Below are positions 15,906-28,328 of a stretch of DNA of 64,000 bases, piece by piece. The translations under genes were made by a program, and so were the position numbers. The DNA lies in the NCBI GenBank assembly GCA_947488845.1, contig CANLBM010000005.1, positions 62,001 to 126,000 on the forward strand. The letters run 5' to 3'. Numbering within the stretch: the stretch's first letter is position 1; each line of letters starts with the position of its first letter. The notes under the pieces were generated by a model. That model saw only the letters and a program-made list of their open reading frames with translations, did no database searches and had not been told where the DNA came from. Source of the DNA: an uncultured Sphingomonadaceae bacterium. GTDB lineage: Bacteria; Pseudomonadota; Alphaproteobacteria; Sphingomonadales; Sphingomonadaceae.

Positions 15906-17786
15906 ATGCTTAATTTCAGTAATATAACCGTGCGCCTCGGCGGCACTGTGATCCTTGATGGTGCGACCGCTGCACTGCCCCCTGGCGCGCGCGTCGGGAT
16001 GATCGGCCGCAATGGCGCCGGCAAATCGACCCTGATGAAGGTCATTGCCGGATTTCTCGAGCCCGACGACGGCAGCGTCGACATGCCCAAGGACGCCCGG
16101 ATGGGCTATATTGCCCAGGAAGCACCGGCCGGACAGGACAGCCCTCTCGACACCGTGCTGGCGGCCGATGTCGAACGCGCATCCCTGCTGGCCGAAGCCG
16201 AAACCGCGAGCGACCCGCACCGGATCGGCGAAATTCACGAACGGCTGAACATGATCGAGGCCCATAGCGCCCCGGCGCGTGCAGCCAAGATTTTGATCGG
16301 TCTTGGCTTTGACGAAACGGCGCAGCAACAGCCGATGGACAGTTTCTCCGGTGGCTGGCGGATGCGCGTGGCGCTGGCGGCTCTGCTATTCTCGCAACCG
16401 GAAGTTCTGCTGCTCGACGAACCCTCGAACCACCTCGACCTCGAAGCGACCCTGTGGCTGGAGAATTTCCTGACCAGCTATCAGGCGACAATATTGGTGA
16501 TCAGCCACGAACGCGATCTGCTCAACAATGTGGTCGATCATATCCTCCATCTGCAGCACGGTACGACGACGCTCTACCCCGGCGGCTATGACGCGTTCGA
16601 GAAACAGCGGGCCGAACGGCAGGCACAGCTCGCCTCCTCGCGCGAGAAACAGATTGCCCAGCGCGAGAAGCTCGAATCCTTTGTCTCCCGCTGGGGTGCC
16701 AAGGCGCATAGCGCCAAACAGGCACAGAGCCGGGTCAAGGCCCTCGCCCGCATGGAGCCGATTGCCGCCGCGATCGACGATCCATCGCTCAGCTTTCATT
16801 TCCCCAGCCCGGCAGAGCTGAAACCGCCGCTGATCACTCTCGACGACGCATCGGTTGGCTATGGCGACAATATCATCCTCTCCGGCCTCAACATGCGGCT
16901 GGACCCGGATGATCGCACCGCATTGCTTGGGCGGAACGGCAACGGCAAGACCACGCTCGCCCGACTCCTCGCCAGCCAGCTCGAGCCGAAAAAGGGCGCG
17001 ATCAACAAGTCGGGCAAGCTGACCGTAGGCTATTTCACCCAATATCAGGTCGAGGAACTGGATACGTCCGACACGCCGCTTGAGCATATGACCCGGCTGA
17101 TGAAGGATGCCAAGCCGGGGGCCGTGCGCGCGCAGCTCGGGCGTTTCGGCTTTTCCGGCGACAAGGCGACGATCAAGGTCGGCAAGCTGTCCGGCGGCGA
17201 ACGCGCCCGCCTCGCGCTGGCGATGATCACCCGCGATGCGCCGCATCTGCTGATCCTCGATGAGCCGACGAACCACCTCGACGTCGATGCGCGCGAGGCG
17301 CTGGTCCACGCGCTCAACGAATATAGCGGCGCCGTCATATTGGTCAGCCATGACCGCCATATGCTCGAGCTGACCGCCGACCGGCTGGTAATGGTCGACA
17401 GCGGCAAGGCAGAGGAATTTGCTGGCACGCTCAAGGACTATACCGACTTCGTCCTCGGCAAGAACCAGCCCGGATCATCGAGCGGCAAGGCCAGTGGCGG
17501 CAACCGCAAGGAAGAACGCCGCGCGGCTGCCGAACGGCGCAAGCAGCAAGGAGAATTGCGCAAGACCATCACCGCGTCGGAAAAGCAGATGAAAGTCCTC
17601 GGCGAGGAAGTTTCCGCGATAGACCGTGCGATGTTCGATCCGGCCTCCGCCGATCCGAAACACGCCGACCTGTCGATGACCGACCTGATGAAGCTGCGCG
17701 CCGAAACCCGGGACAAGCTCGACGCAGCCGAAGCCAGATGGATGGAAGCCAGCGACCAGCTCGAACAGGATAATGGCAATGGCTGA
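15906..17786 (+). CDS. ABC-F family ATPase (Uup/YheS-like)
   Basis: Soluble protein with two ABC ATPase domains in one chain and no membrane part, the mark of the ABC-F family that acts on ribosomes or DNA repair intermediates. Domain 1 has Walker A GRNGAGKST (about 33-41), signature FSGGWRMRVALA and Walker B LLLDEPSNHLD. Domain 2 has Walker A GRNGNGKTT, LSGGERARLALA and LLILDEPTNHLD. The charged linker between them (EKQRAERQAQLASSREKQIA) is the P-site tRNA-interaction motif arm. A basic coiled coil ends the 626-residue protein. This layout fits YheS or Uup-like members; which subfamily it belongs to is not certain. prmA follows 12 bp downstream. Confidence 0.9.
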   Translation: MLNFSNITVRLGGTVILDGATAALPPGARVGMIGRNGAGKSTLMKVIAGFLEPDDGSVDMPKDARMGYIAQEAPAGQDSPLDTVLAADVERASLLAEAETASDPHRIGEIHERLNMIEAHSAPARAAKILIGLGFDETAQQQPMDSFSGGWRMRVALAALLFSQPEVLLLDEPSNHLDLEATLWLENFLTSYQATILVISHERDLLNNVVDHILHLQHGTTTLYPGGYDAFEKQRAERQAQLASSREKQIAQREKLESFVSRWGAKAHSAKQAQSRVKALARMEPIAAAIDDPSLSFHFPSPAELKPPLITLDDASVGYGDNIILSGLNMRLDPDDRTALLGRNGNGKTTLARLLASQLEPKKGAINKSGKLTVGYFTQYQVEELDTSDTPLEHMTRLMKDAKPGAVRAQLGRFGFSGDKATIKVGKLSGGERARLALAMITRDAPHLLILDEPTNHLDVDAREALVHALNEYSGAVILVSHDRHMLELTADRLVMVDSGKAEEFAGTLKDYTDFVLGKNQPGSSSGKASGGNRKEERRAAAERRKQQGELRKTITASEKQMKVLGEEVSAIDRAMFDPASADPKHADLSMTDLMKLRAETRDKLDAAEARWMEASDQLEQDNGNG

Positions 17787-17798
17787 TCGGGCGCTGCT

Positions 17799-18782
17799 TT
17801 GACCACGACCTGGAAAGTCTCGCTCCCCTGCACCCGCGCCGAAGCGGACCTGCTCGCGGAGGACCAGCTGTTCATTGCGGGCAGTGATTCCACCCCGACG
17901 ATCGTCGCCAGTGAAAGCGACAGCAAGCGCCCCGACGAATGGATGATCGACGTCTATTGCCAGGTCGAGCCGGACGCCGCGCTGATAGCCAATCTTCTGC
18001 AATTGTCACCTTCTGCCCAAGCGGCTTCTTTCAAGCCGGTCGTACAAATGCTCGATGATGAAGACTGGGTAACGCTGAGCCAGCAAGGCCTCGAGCCGCT
18101 GCGCGCCGGTCGTTTCCATGTCCATACGTCGAGCGACCAGCCGTCCGCCGATCCGAAGCTGACCAACCTCCGCATCGATGCCGGACAGGCCTTTGGCACC
18201 GGTCATCATGAAACCACCATGGGCTGCCTGCAAAGCCTCGACCGGCTCAAGCGCACCGGCCACCGCTATCGCAATATCGCGGACGTCGGCACCGGTACCG
18301 GCCTGCTCGCATTTGCCGCCCACCATCTCTGGCCCGACGCCAAAATCATCGCCAGCGATATCGATCCGGTCGCGGTCACGGTCACCGGGGAAAATGCCGA
18401 CCAGAATGCGATCCCGCTGGGCAATGGCCGCAGCCAGATCCGGCTGGTCCAGAGCAACGGCCTCGATCATCCGGCGCTGAAGCAGCGCGCACCCTATGAC
18501 CTGATTATCGCCAATATACTCGCGGGTCCGCTGGTCGCTCTCGCCCCGCAGATAGCTGCCGCATCAACCGCCGGTACAGTGCTCCTGCTCGCCGGATTGC
18601 TCAGCCGCCAGAAAACCGAAGTCGTCCGCGCCTATGTCCGCGAAGGATTTCGCCTGCGACACACGCAACTGGACAATGAATGGCCGAGCCTGACTCTGGT
18701 CAAATCAAAAAAATATGGCTGGCGCCGCAAAGCCCACCAGAGAAAATCGCCGCTGGCACCGGATTATTTCGGGGAGATTTAG
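17799..18782 (+). CDS. prmA: Ribosomal protein L11 methyltransferase
   Basis: Trimethylates ribosomal protein L11 using S-adenosylmethionine. The N-terminal ferredoxin-like substrate domain (about residues 1-100) is followed by the Rossmann-fold domain: the family hallmark IDAGQAFGTGHHETT, cofactor loop ADVGTGTGLLAFAA, acidic IIASDIDPVAVTVT and the NPPY-like motif DLIIANILAGPLVALAP, all typical of PrmA. At 327 residues it is longer than E. coli PrmA (293), partly through a basic C-terminal tail. The start is TTG at 17799, 12 bp after the ABC-F stop; no ATG fits the homologous start. Pairing of an ABC-F protein and prmA makes a ribosome-related transcript. Confidence 0.93.
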   Translation: MTTTWKVSLPCTRAEADLLAEDQLFIAGSDSTPTIVASESDSKRPDEWMIDVYCQVEPDAALIANLLQLSPSAQAASFKPVVQMLDDEDWVTLSQQGLEPLRAGRFHVHTSSDQPSADPKLTNLRIDAGQAFGTGHHETTMGCLQSLDRLKRTGHRYRNIADVGTGTGLLAFAAHHLWPDAKIIASDIDPVAVTVTGENADQNAIPLGNGRSQIRLVQSNGLDHPALKQRAPYDLIIANILAGPLVALAPQIAAASTAGTVLLLAGLLSRQKTEVVRAYVREGFRLRHTQLDNEWPSLTLVKSKKYGWRRKAHQRKSPLAPDYFGEI

Positions 18783-18919
18783 GGTTCTCCTGCGAAAGGC
18801 AAGGCGAGACACATGACCCGCGATGCGGTCCATCTACCAGATTTGCGGTCGGAGGTGGTTCAAGTATAGTTCACCGATAGCCGGATTGTCTTGAACCAGA
18901 AAAACGCCCCCCAGCTCCC

Positions 18920-19020
18920 GTCATGCCAGCGAAGGCTGGCATCCAAACCAATGGCGGCCAGACTAGAACACTCTCCCTCATTCACAATCGGGCTGGGCCC
19001 CAGCCTGCGCTGGGGTAACA
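18920..19020 (+). repeat. Single family-A REPIN
   Basis: First arm GTCATGCCAGCGAAGGCTGG and inverted second arm GGGCCCCAGCCTGCGCTGGG enclose a spacer clearly related to that of the 125-bp array units (CCAATGG, CTCCCTCATTCA). It shows that the 100-bp inverted pair, not the 125-bp array unit, is the basic element. Confidence 0.8.
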
Positions 19021-19320
19021 GAGATAAAAATGATCATGCCGCCGACTCCCGAAAACCGCTTTCCTACACCCGACCCGATCGCTTATTATCTCCACGGCTC
19101 CCGCGATACGCAGGAAACAGGCTCTTTGACATTCTGAAAAAGGACAGCGGAGATGGCTAATGTCGGAATAGTGCGTCCGAACCGGTTCGATTGGAAGGTC
19201 ACACTCGACTCCCGGCTGCCGTCCAGCGAAGGCAGGAAATCTGCGGCTTCAGGGCAAAAGTCACAGAAAATAAAACCGGCCCATGCTGTAAAGTTTCGGC
19301 GTGACGCAATATGGTTAGCG

Positions 19321-19387
19321 CTCGCACGAAGCCACAAAGGCTGGAACTCTGCGCACAATTCTTGGCGACTTCGTGGCTTCGCGTGAG
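19321..19387. repeat. Imperfect inverted repeat
   Basis: CTCGCACGAAGCCACAAAG (19321-19339) and the complement of the segment ending at 19387 match in 16 of 19 positions, with a spacer of about 29 bp. It could form a long hairpin. Its family and role are unknown. Confidence 0.5.
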
Positions 19388-19564
19388 TCCAATGCAGGCG
19401 TTCCCCACGGATCGCAATATCAATGACAGGCGCAACAATCCCAAGCCTGTTCCCCTGCGAAGGGCAAAGCGAGGCGCGTGACTCGCTTTACGGTCCATCC
19501 AGGACCAGTCCGTCTAAACGTCATTTCGGGAGATGGATATCTGCCTACGCAGATACACACACAA

Positions 19565-20473
19565 TCAAACAACCACAGCTTCCCCAGCCTGCGACCGCGC
19601 ATAGTCCTGCGTTCCCTCGGTCAGCACCTCGTCACTCTCGATAATTTCGGCAATCTTGATGACCGGCAGATCGGCAATCCGGTCATAAACCGGCTTGAAA
19701 TCCGTCTCCACCGTCACTCGCAACAATTCATCCAGGCTGGGAATGACGAAATAATTCTGCTGATAATCGTCGATCCGGTACTCGGTGCGCAGCACCCGTT
19801 CGAGGTCGAACATGATCCGGTTGGGGCTGGGATCATCAAGCGCAAACACGCTCTCGCCATAGCTGGAAACAATGCCCGCGCCATAGATGCGCAGGCCTTC
19901 CGCTTCCCGGATCAGACCGAATTCCACGGTATACCAGTAAAGCCGCGCCAGCTGCTTGAGCGTGCCATATTCCAGCGCCCGCAATCCCCCGCGCCCGTAA
20001 GCGGCCATATAGTCCCCGAATCTCTGGTCGGCGAGCATCGGCACATGGCCGAAGACATCGTGGAAAATATCCGGTTCCTGCAGATAGTCGAGCTGGTCGC
20101 GCCGCCGGATGAAATTGCCGGAGACAAAGCGCCGGTTGGCAAGATGGTCGAAAAACACGTCATCGGGTACCAGTCCGGGAACCGCGACAACCTGCCATCC
20201 CGTGGCATCCATCAAGATCCGGTTGAGCTCCTCGAAATCGGGAATGCCGGGCCGCGACAGATTCAATATGTCGATGCCGTCGAGAAATGCCTGCGCCGCC
20301 CGGCCCGGCAGCATCTTCTGCTGGCGGGCGAATAATATGTCCCAGGTTTCATGGTCTTCGGCCGTATAGCTCTGCCAGTCCTGATCGATCGTCCAGTCCG
20401 CATTTGCGTGCGGTGGCGGCTTGTCATAGACATGGGTTTCGGTGTCGGTTTCGGTTTCGGGGGTGCTTAGCAT
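19565..20473 (-). CDS. phhA: Phenylalanine 4-monooxygenase
   Basis: Pterin-dependent non-haem iron enzyme that hydroxylates phenylalanine to tyrosine, the first step of phenylalanine breakdown. The 302-residue bacterial form is single-domain. The iron ligands are H138 and H143 in FHDVFGHVPML and E184 in YWYTVEFGLI. Other family stretches are PGIPDFEELN, TGWQVVAVPGLVP, FFDHLANRRF and YGAGIVSSYGES. The C-terminal 50 residues are more variable. It diverges from the TIGR02117 gene across only 29 bp, so the promoters must overlap. No phhB (pterin dehydratase) or regulator is adjacent. Confidence 0.95.
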   Translation of the reverse strand: MLSTPETETDTETHVYDKPPPHANADWTIDQDWQSYTAEDHETWDILFARQQKMLPGRAAQAFLDGIDILNLSRPGIPDFEELNRILMDATGWQVVAVPGLVPDDVFFDHLANRRFVSGNFIRRRDQLDYLQEPDIFHDVFGHVPMLADQRFGDYMAAYGRGGLRALEYGTLKQLARLYWYTVEFGLIREAEGLRIYGAGIVSSYGESVFALDDPSPNRIMFDLERVLRTEYRIDDYQQNYFVIPSLDELLRVTVETDFKPVYDRIADLPVIKIAEIIESDEVLTEGTQDYARSQAGEAVVV

Positions 20474-20502
20474 GACCGCATCTTACAGCAAAAAAGGTTT
20501 CC

Positions 20503-21189
20503 ATGGCAACTAGCTCGCTCAAATGGCTGAAACGGACGGTCGTTGCGCTGGGCACCGTCATCATCCTTTATCTGCTGGCGGCGCTGGGCGGCAGCCTGCT
20601 GCCCGCCAACCAGGACTGGCAAAGCCCGGATGACGGCATCGAACTGTTCATCGAAACCAACGGCCTGCACAGCGGAATCATCATGCCGGTCTGGAGCGAC
20701 GTCCACGACTGGACGCCTTTGATCCGTCCCGAGCACCTAGCGGACCCATCTCAATATGGCAGCCATGTCCTGATCGGCTGGGGTCATGAAGGTGTCTATC
20801 GCAACGCTCCCCGATGGACCGGACTCCGCCCCGCCGACGCCCTCAGCGCAATCTGGGGCAGCGACGACGTACTTATCCACGTCTACCACCTGAAATATCC
20901 ACAGGCTTATCCCTATTACCGCCGCCGCCTGAAAGTCAGCGAGGCCGAATATCGGAAAATCGCGGCGGCGATCGAAGAACGTTTTGCTCTGGACGACCAT
21001 TATCGCTCCCAACCGTCGCCCGGCTATGGCGAGGACGATCTATTCTATCAGGCCAACGGCCACTACAGCGCCTTCTACACCTGCAACAACTGGACCAGCG
21101 ACGTCCTGCAGCAGGCCGGTATCCGCACCGGACGCTGGACCCCGTTCCAGGGCGGCGTGATGCGCTGGTTTCCTGAAAGCATGGATTGA
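20503..21189 (+). CDS. TIGR02117 family membrane-anchored protein
   Basis: A 228-residue protein of the TIGR02117 (DUF2459) family. One N-terminal membrane helix (about residues 13-35, VVALGTVIILYLLAALGGSL) anchors a periplasmic domain. Family stretches include IELFIETNGLHSGIIMPV, HVLIGWGHEGVYRNAP, VLIHVYHLKYP and the late YQANGHYSAFYTCNNWTSDVL. The last places a cysteine beside a conserved asparagine-tryptophan, recalling NlpC/P60-type folds, but catalysis has not been shown to my knowledge. It diverges from phhA and is followed by a family-B REP hairpin. Confidence 0.8.
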   Translation: MATSSLKWLKRTVVALGTVIILYLLAALGGSLLPANQDWQSPDDGIELFIETNGLHSGIIMPVWSDVHDWTPLIRPEHLADPSQYGSHVLIGWGHEGVYRNAPRWTGLRPADALSAIWGSDDVLIHVYHLKYPQAYPYYRRRLKVSEAEYRKIAAAIEERFALDDHYRSQPSPGYGEDDLFYQANGHYSAFYTCNNWTSDVLQQAGIRTGRWTPFQGGVMRWFPESMD

Positions 21190-21214
21190 GCCGATCATGA
21201 CGAACCGAATGATA

Positions 21215-21249
21215 AAGCCCCTCCTTTTCAAAGGAGGGGTTGGGGTGGT
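21215..21249 (+). repeat. Single family-B REP element, possible terminator
   Basis: A 35-bp element with a 9-bp stem (CCCCTCCTT/AAGGAGGGG, 21218-21239), followed by TTGGGGTGGT. It is identical to the inverse of the right-hand copy before ligA (25571-25605). Placed between the convergent TIGR02117 and Crp-type genes, it may stop transcription from either side. Confidence 0.75.
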
Positions 21250-21270
21250 TTCTCTCCTCCGAGAACCGCG

Positions 21271-21936
21271 CTACCCGGCACCCATATCCTGCAAGCCCGC
21301 CCGATCCCTGATCATCACCCAAGCATAGCCCGGCTCGATCATCCCCGCCTGTTCCAGTTTCGCCACGGCCTTGCCCAGCGACACCCGGGAGACGCCGACC
21401 AGATCGGCCATCTCCTGCTGGGTGACGGCGATCCTCGCGCCGTCCTCCTGGTCGCCGCACAACTGCAACAGCGCCAGCGCCAGCCTTTGCGGCACCGACA
21501 GGCTGCGGCTATATTCGATCAGATTGAACACCTCCTGCACCGTCAGCGCCATCGTCTTGAGCAGCAGCCCGATCACCGCCGGATCGGAGTCCATCAGGCT
21601 CTGCAGCTCGCTCTCCCCGATCCGGATCAGCCGGCAATCACTGCCGGCAATCGCATCCACCGTCCGCGGAAATTCGCCCATGAAGGCCAGTTCGCCAAAT
21701 GTATCGCCCGCGCCAATCAGCGCAAACAAAGTCAACCGGCCATCCATACCATAGCGCCCGACCTGCACCGATCCCGTTTCGATAAACCAGAATTCCTTTG
21801 CCTGGTCGCCGCGCTGCTGGATGATCTGGCCCCTGGCAAAATTGCGCACCTGCCCCCGCGCGAGCAAATCGCGGCGGATAGCCTCGGGGAGCGCTTTAAC
21901 AAAACCGGTCCCGGCGATTGGTGCGGGCGCGTTCAT
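21271..21936 (-). CDS. Crp/Fnr family transcriptional regulator
   Basis: A 221-residue regulator with an N-terminal cyclic-nucleotide-binding-like beta-barrel (about 20-130, with GDQAKEFWFIETGSVQVGRYG and GDTFGELAFMGEFPRTVDAIA) and a C-terminal winged helix-turn-helix (QQEMADLVGVSRVSLGKAVAKLEQAGMI). The barrel keeps GELAFMGEFPRTVDA, close to the cAMP-binding GExALxxxxxRxAxx, so a nucleotide ligand is possible; no Fnr-type cysteine cluster is present. ATG at 21936 is chosen by homology; an earlier ATG at 21978 has no better ribosome-binding site. It diverges from the sterol-desaturase-like gene, a plausible target. Confidence 0.85.
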   Translation of the reverse strand: MNAPAPIAGTGFVKALPEAIRRDLLARGQVRNFARGQIIQQRGDQAKEFWFIETGSVQVGRYGMDGRLTLFALIGAGDTFGELAFMGEFPRTVDAIAGSDCRLIRIGESELQSLMDSDPAVIGLLLKTMALTVQEVFNLIEYSRSLSVPQRLALALLQLCGDQEDGARIAVTQQEMADLVGVSRVSLGKAVAKLEQAGMIEPGYAWVMIRDRAGLQDMGAG

Positions 21937-22026
21937 AAGCAATATCGTAAATGATAACCAGTTTGCATTTCTGATCAATTAAATCGGCTAGGGAAGATCT
22001 GCAAGCAATCCTCTGGGAGAGACACC

Positions 22027-22881
22027 ATGCGTCCTGAGCTACTGGCGATCACTGGAATATTCCTCGTCTTCGGCCTGCTGGAATTTTTCCGCACCCGGCT
22101 GTTCAGCAAACCGGAACAGACCCGCGACGACGCGCTGGTCGAAATTATCGGCTCCTTCGTATTGCTGGTCATCACCCAGCCCGGCATCATCCTCGCAGCG
22201 CAGCTCGTCCTCGGCAATGTCGCCCCGCAATGGCAGGGCGCGCTGGCCAATATCCCCCTGATCGCCGCGATCGGACTGTTTCTGGTCTTCGACGACATGA
22301 TGCAATATTTCTGGCACCGGCTCTCGCACAGCGTGCCCTTTCTCTACAATCTCCACCGCTCGCACCATAATGCGCGCTACATGAGCGTCCGCCTCGTCTA
22401 CCGGAACAATATCTTCTATTATCTGACCATGCCGAGCCTCTGGTTTTCCGGGGCCTTGATCTATCTTGGCCTCGGTTGGGTCTATGTCGGTTATATCATC
22501 GTCAAGATGGCGGTGATCGTCGGCGCGCACAGCGATGTCGCCTGGGACGCAAAGCTCTACCGGATCAAATGGCTGTCCCCGGTCATGTGGCTGGTCGAGC
22601 GCACCATTTCGACCCCGGCCACCCACCATGCCCATCACGGCCGCCACAAGAGCGACGGCGTGACCCATTACAAGGGCAATTTCGGAAACCTGCTATTCTT
22701 CTGGGACGTGCTGTTCGGCACCGCCCATATCACCCGCCGCTACCCCGACAGCTATGGCGTGGAAAATCTCGCACCAGCCACTTTGGGTCAGCAACTCGCC
22801 TGGCCGATCTTTCCAGAAAATAAGGAAGGCGGCCACGGCGTAAAAGAGCTCGCAGCAGTCGAAGCGAGCGCCAAGGCATAA
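22027..22881 (+). CDS. Sterol desaturase/fatty acid hydroxylase family protein
   Basis: Integral membrane di-iron hydroxylase of the fatty acid hydroxylase superfamily (sterol desaturase, carotenoid hydroxylase, alkylglycerol monooxygenase relatives). The histidine boxes that bind iron are HRLSH (from residue 97), HRSHH and, in the C-terminal half, HHAHHGRH. Helices lie at about 5-22, 40-62, 75-95 and 135-170. GGGAGAG precedes ATG 22027. It stands alone, divergent from a Crp/Fnr-type regulator. Substrate could be a sterol-like hopanoid, lipid or carotenoid; the sequence does not decide. Confidence 0.83.
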   Translation: MRPELLAITGIFLVFGLLEFFRTRLFSKPEQTRDDALVEIIGSFVLLVITQPGIILAAQLVLGNVAPQWQGALANIPLIAAIGLFLVFDDMMQYFWHRLSHSVPFLYNLHRSHHNARYMSVRLVYRNNIFYYLTMPSLWFSGALIYLGLGWVYVGYIIVKMAVIVGAHSDVAWDAKLYRIKWLSPVMWLVERTISTPATHHAHHGRHKSDGVTHYKGNFGNLLFFWDVLFGTAHITRRYPDSYGVENLAPATLGQQLAWPIFPENKEGGHGVKELAAVEASAKA

Positions 22882-22943
22882 TCCCATCATGGGGAGGGAA
22901 TTTTCGGGAATATACCCGAATTTGGAAGGAAAGAACTGGGTTT

Positions 22944-23107
22944 CCCTTCTCCCGTGAGGGAGAAGGATACAGAGCTTTATCGCTTTAGCGATTAGGCGGC
23001 GTTGGATGAGGGTGTTCTGTCCTCTGGAGCGCAGAACACCCTCATCCAGCTGCGACTAGGCAGTCAAGCTGCCAAGTCTGCGCATCCTTCTCCCTCACGG
23101 GAGAAGG
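22944..23107. repeat. Symmetric multi-hairpin element (family E)
   Basis: Two outer hairpins (CCTTCTCCC/GGGAGAAGG at 22945-22966 and 23086-23107, 9-bp stems) are in inverted orientation to each other. Between them lie a central perfect 17-bp hairpin (TGGATGAGGGTGTTCTG, 23003-23048, 12-base loop) and two smaller ones near 22979-22992 and 23059-23073. It fills most of the 301-bp gap between the convergent sterol-desaturase-like and ligA genes, where no gene was seen. Confidence 0.85.
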
Positions 23108-23182
23108 GGTTGGATTGCATGTAATGATGCCTTTCGGTTGAGAGTTATCGATCAACGGGATCAGTGCCAATAATCAATCGCG

Positions 23183-27294
<4,112 letters not shown>

Positions 27295-27322
27295 AATCCC
27301 CTCTTAAAACACGTTTACTCTA

Positions 27323-27340
27323 GCTGCAACGGATTGCAGC
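27323..27340. repeat. Small hairpin between bamD and recN
   Basis: GCTGCAA-CGGA-TTGCAGC is a perfect 7-bp stem in the 56-bp gap. No T-run follows on the minus strand, so it is not a clear terminator. It may be a processing or attenuation structure. Confidence 0.4.
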
Positions 27341-27350
27341 ATACGTGCTT

Positions 27351-28136
27351 CTAAGTGGCCCCGTGCTTGTTGACGAGGTCATAAGCGCGCTCGTACCATT
27401 TTGTGCCGGGATAGTTGGCACCCAGCACGGCGGCAGTGTTTTTCGCTTCTGTCGGAACACCCAGCGCAAGATAGGATTCGGTCAGCCGCATCAGCGCTTC
27501 CGGCGTATGGGTGGTGGTCTGATATTTCTCGATCACGGTGCGGAAGCGGATGGTTGCGGCGAGCCATTTGCCGCGGCGCTGGTAAAAACGGCCGATTTCC
27601 ATTTCCTTGCCGGCCAGATGGTCATTGACCAGATCCATTTTCAGCTGGGCGTCGGCGGCATAGCGCGTATTCGGATAGCGACGGGATACCTCGCCAAGAG
27701 ACGCCAGCGCCTGTTCGGTGATCTTCTGGTCGCGACTCACATCGCTGATCTGTTCATAATAGCAGAGCGCGATCAGATAATAGGCATAGGCCGCGTCCTT
27801 GTTCCCCGGGTGAATCGACAGGAAACGACGCGATGATTCTATCGCCTTGTTGTAATCAGCGGCAAGATAATAGCTGAATGCGCTCATCTGCTGCGCACGA
27901 CGGGCCCATGGCGAATAGGGATGCTGGCGCTCGACTTCATCGAAAAGCGCCGCTGCTATCTTGTACTCACCACGATCGAGGCGGTCTTTTGCTGCATTAT
28001 ATAGCGTGTTGACGTCGCGGGCGACGTATCTTGTGTCGGTACCACTACCGCCGCCGCCTCCCCCTAGCAAAGCACAACCGGAAAGTAGCGAAGCGGAGAG
28101 ACCCAATACGGCCCATTTGAGAATGTGTTTTTTCAT
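27351..28136 (-). CDS. bamD: Outer membrane assembly lipoprotein BamD
   Basis: Essential lipoprotein of the BAM complex that inserts beta-barrel proteins into the outer membrane. A lipoprotein signal peptide ends at LLSGCALLG, putting the lipidated cysteine near residue 21; a poly-glycine linker follows. The rest is TPR repeats with family motifs NTLYNAAKDRLDRGEYKIAAALFDEVERQHPYSPWARRAQ, written in pieces as NTLYNAAKDRL and FDEVERQHPYSPWARRAQ, then FLSIHPGNKDAAYAYYLIAL and RRYPNTRYAADAQLKM. The 261-residue length is normal. It precedes recN and ligA on the same strand. Confidence 0.95.
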   Translation of the reverse strand: MKKHILKWAVLGLSASLLSGCALLGGGGGGSGTDTRYVARDVNTLYNAAKDRLDRGEYKIAAALFDEVERQHPYSPWARRAQQMSAFSYYLAADYNKAIESSRRFLSIHPGNKDAAYAYYLIALCYYEQISDVSRDQKITEQALASLGEVSRRYPNTRYAADAQLKMDLVNDHLAGKEMEIGRFYQRRGKWLAATIRFRTVIEKYQTTTHTPEALMRLTESYLALGVPTEAKNTAAVLGANYPGTKWYERAYDLVNKHGAT

Positions 28137-28275
28137 ATGGCAGACCTCTTAACCGCTTGTTTTCATCCAGCCAAGAACAAAGCATAAAAAGCCGCTGGAG
28201 CCGATCAATACTCCCTGTTCTGTTTCAGCTTTACCAGACATTAATCGGACGATGCAGCCGGAAATATTCCGGGCA

Positions 28276-28304
28276 AAGAAAAGGGCCCGGATCGCTCCGG
28301 GCCC
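28276..28304 (-). terminator. Rho-independent terminator after pnp
   Basis: Stem GGGCCCGGA/TCCGGGCCC with a TCGC loop (28283-28304), followed on the minus strand by TTTTCTTT. It ends the long rimP-to-pnp transcript before the bamD promoter region. Confidence 0.8.
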
Positions 28305-28328
28305 CTTCCTGATTGATTTTGCGAAAAT

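Larger units (their letters stand above)
18783..19564. other. Gene-free, repeat-rich region between prmA and phhA
   Basis: No credible gene lies in these 780 bp. They hold several repeats: a 50-bp direct repeat at 18784-18833 and 19449-19498 (about 40 of 50 positions equal), a family-A REPIN (18920-19020), an imperfect inverted repeat (19321-19387), and next to the second direct-repeat copy a stretch GGGAGATGGATATCTGCC (near 19530) that resembles a segment in the pnp-rpsO gap. Short open frames here run through the repeats and look accidental. Confidence 0.7.

Noticed and set aside
18891..19160. 89-codon open frame after prmA
   Set aside because: It runs through the family-A REPIN, and such repeats give open frames in several directions by their nature.
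20503..21189. Possible pseudogene because of its short divergent gap to phhA
   Set aside because: The frame is intact, the length fits the family and its conserved motifs are present.
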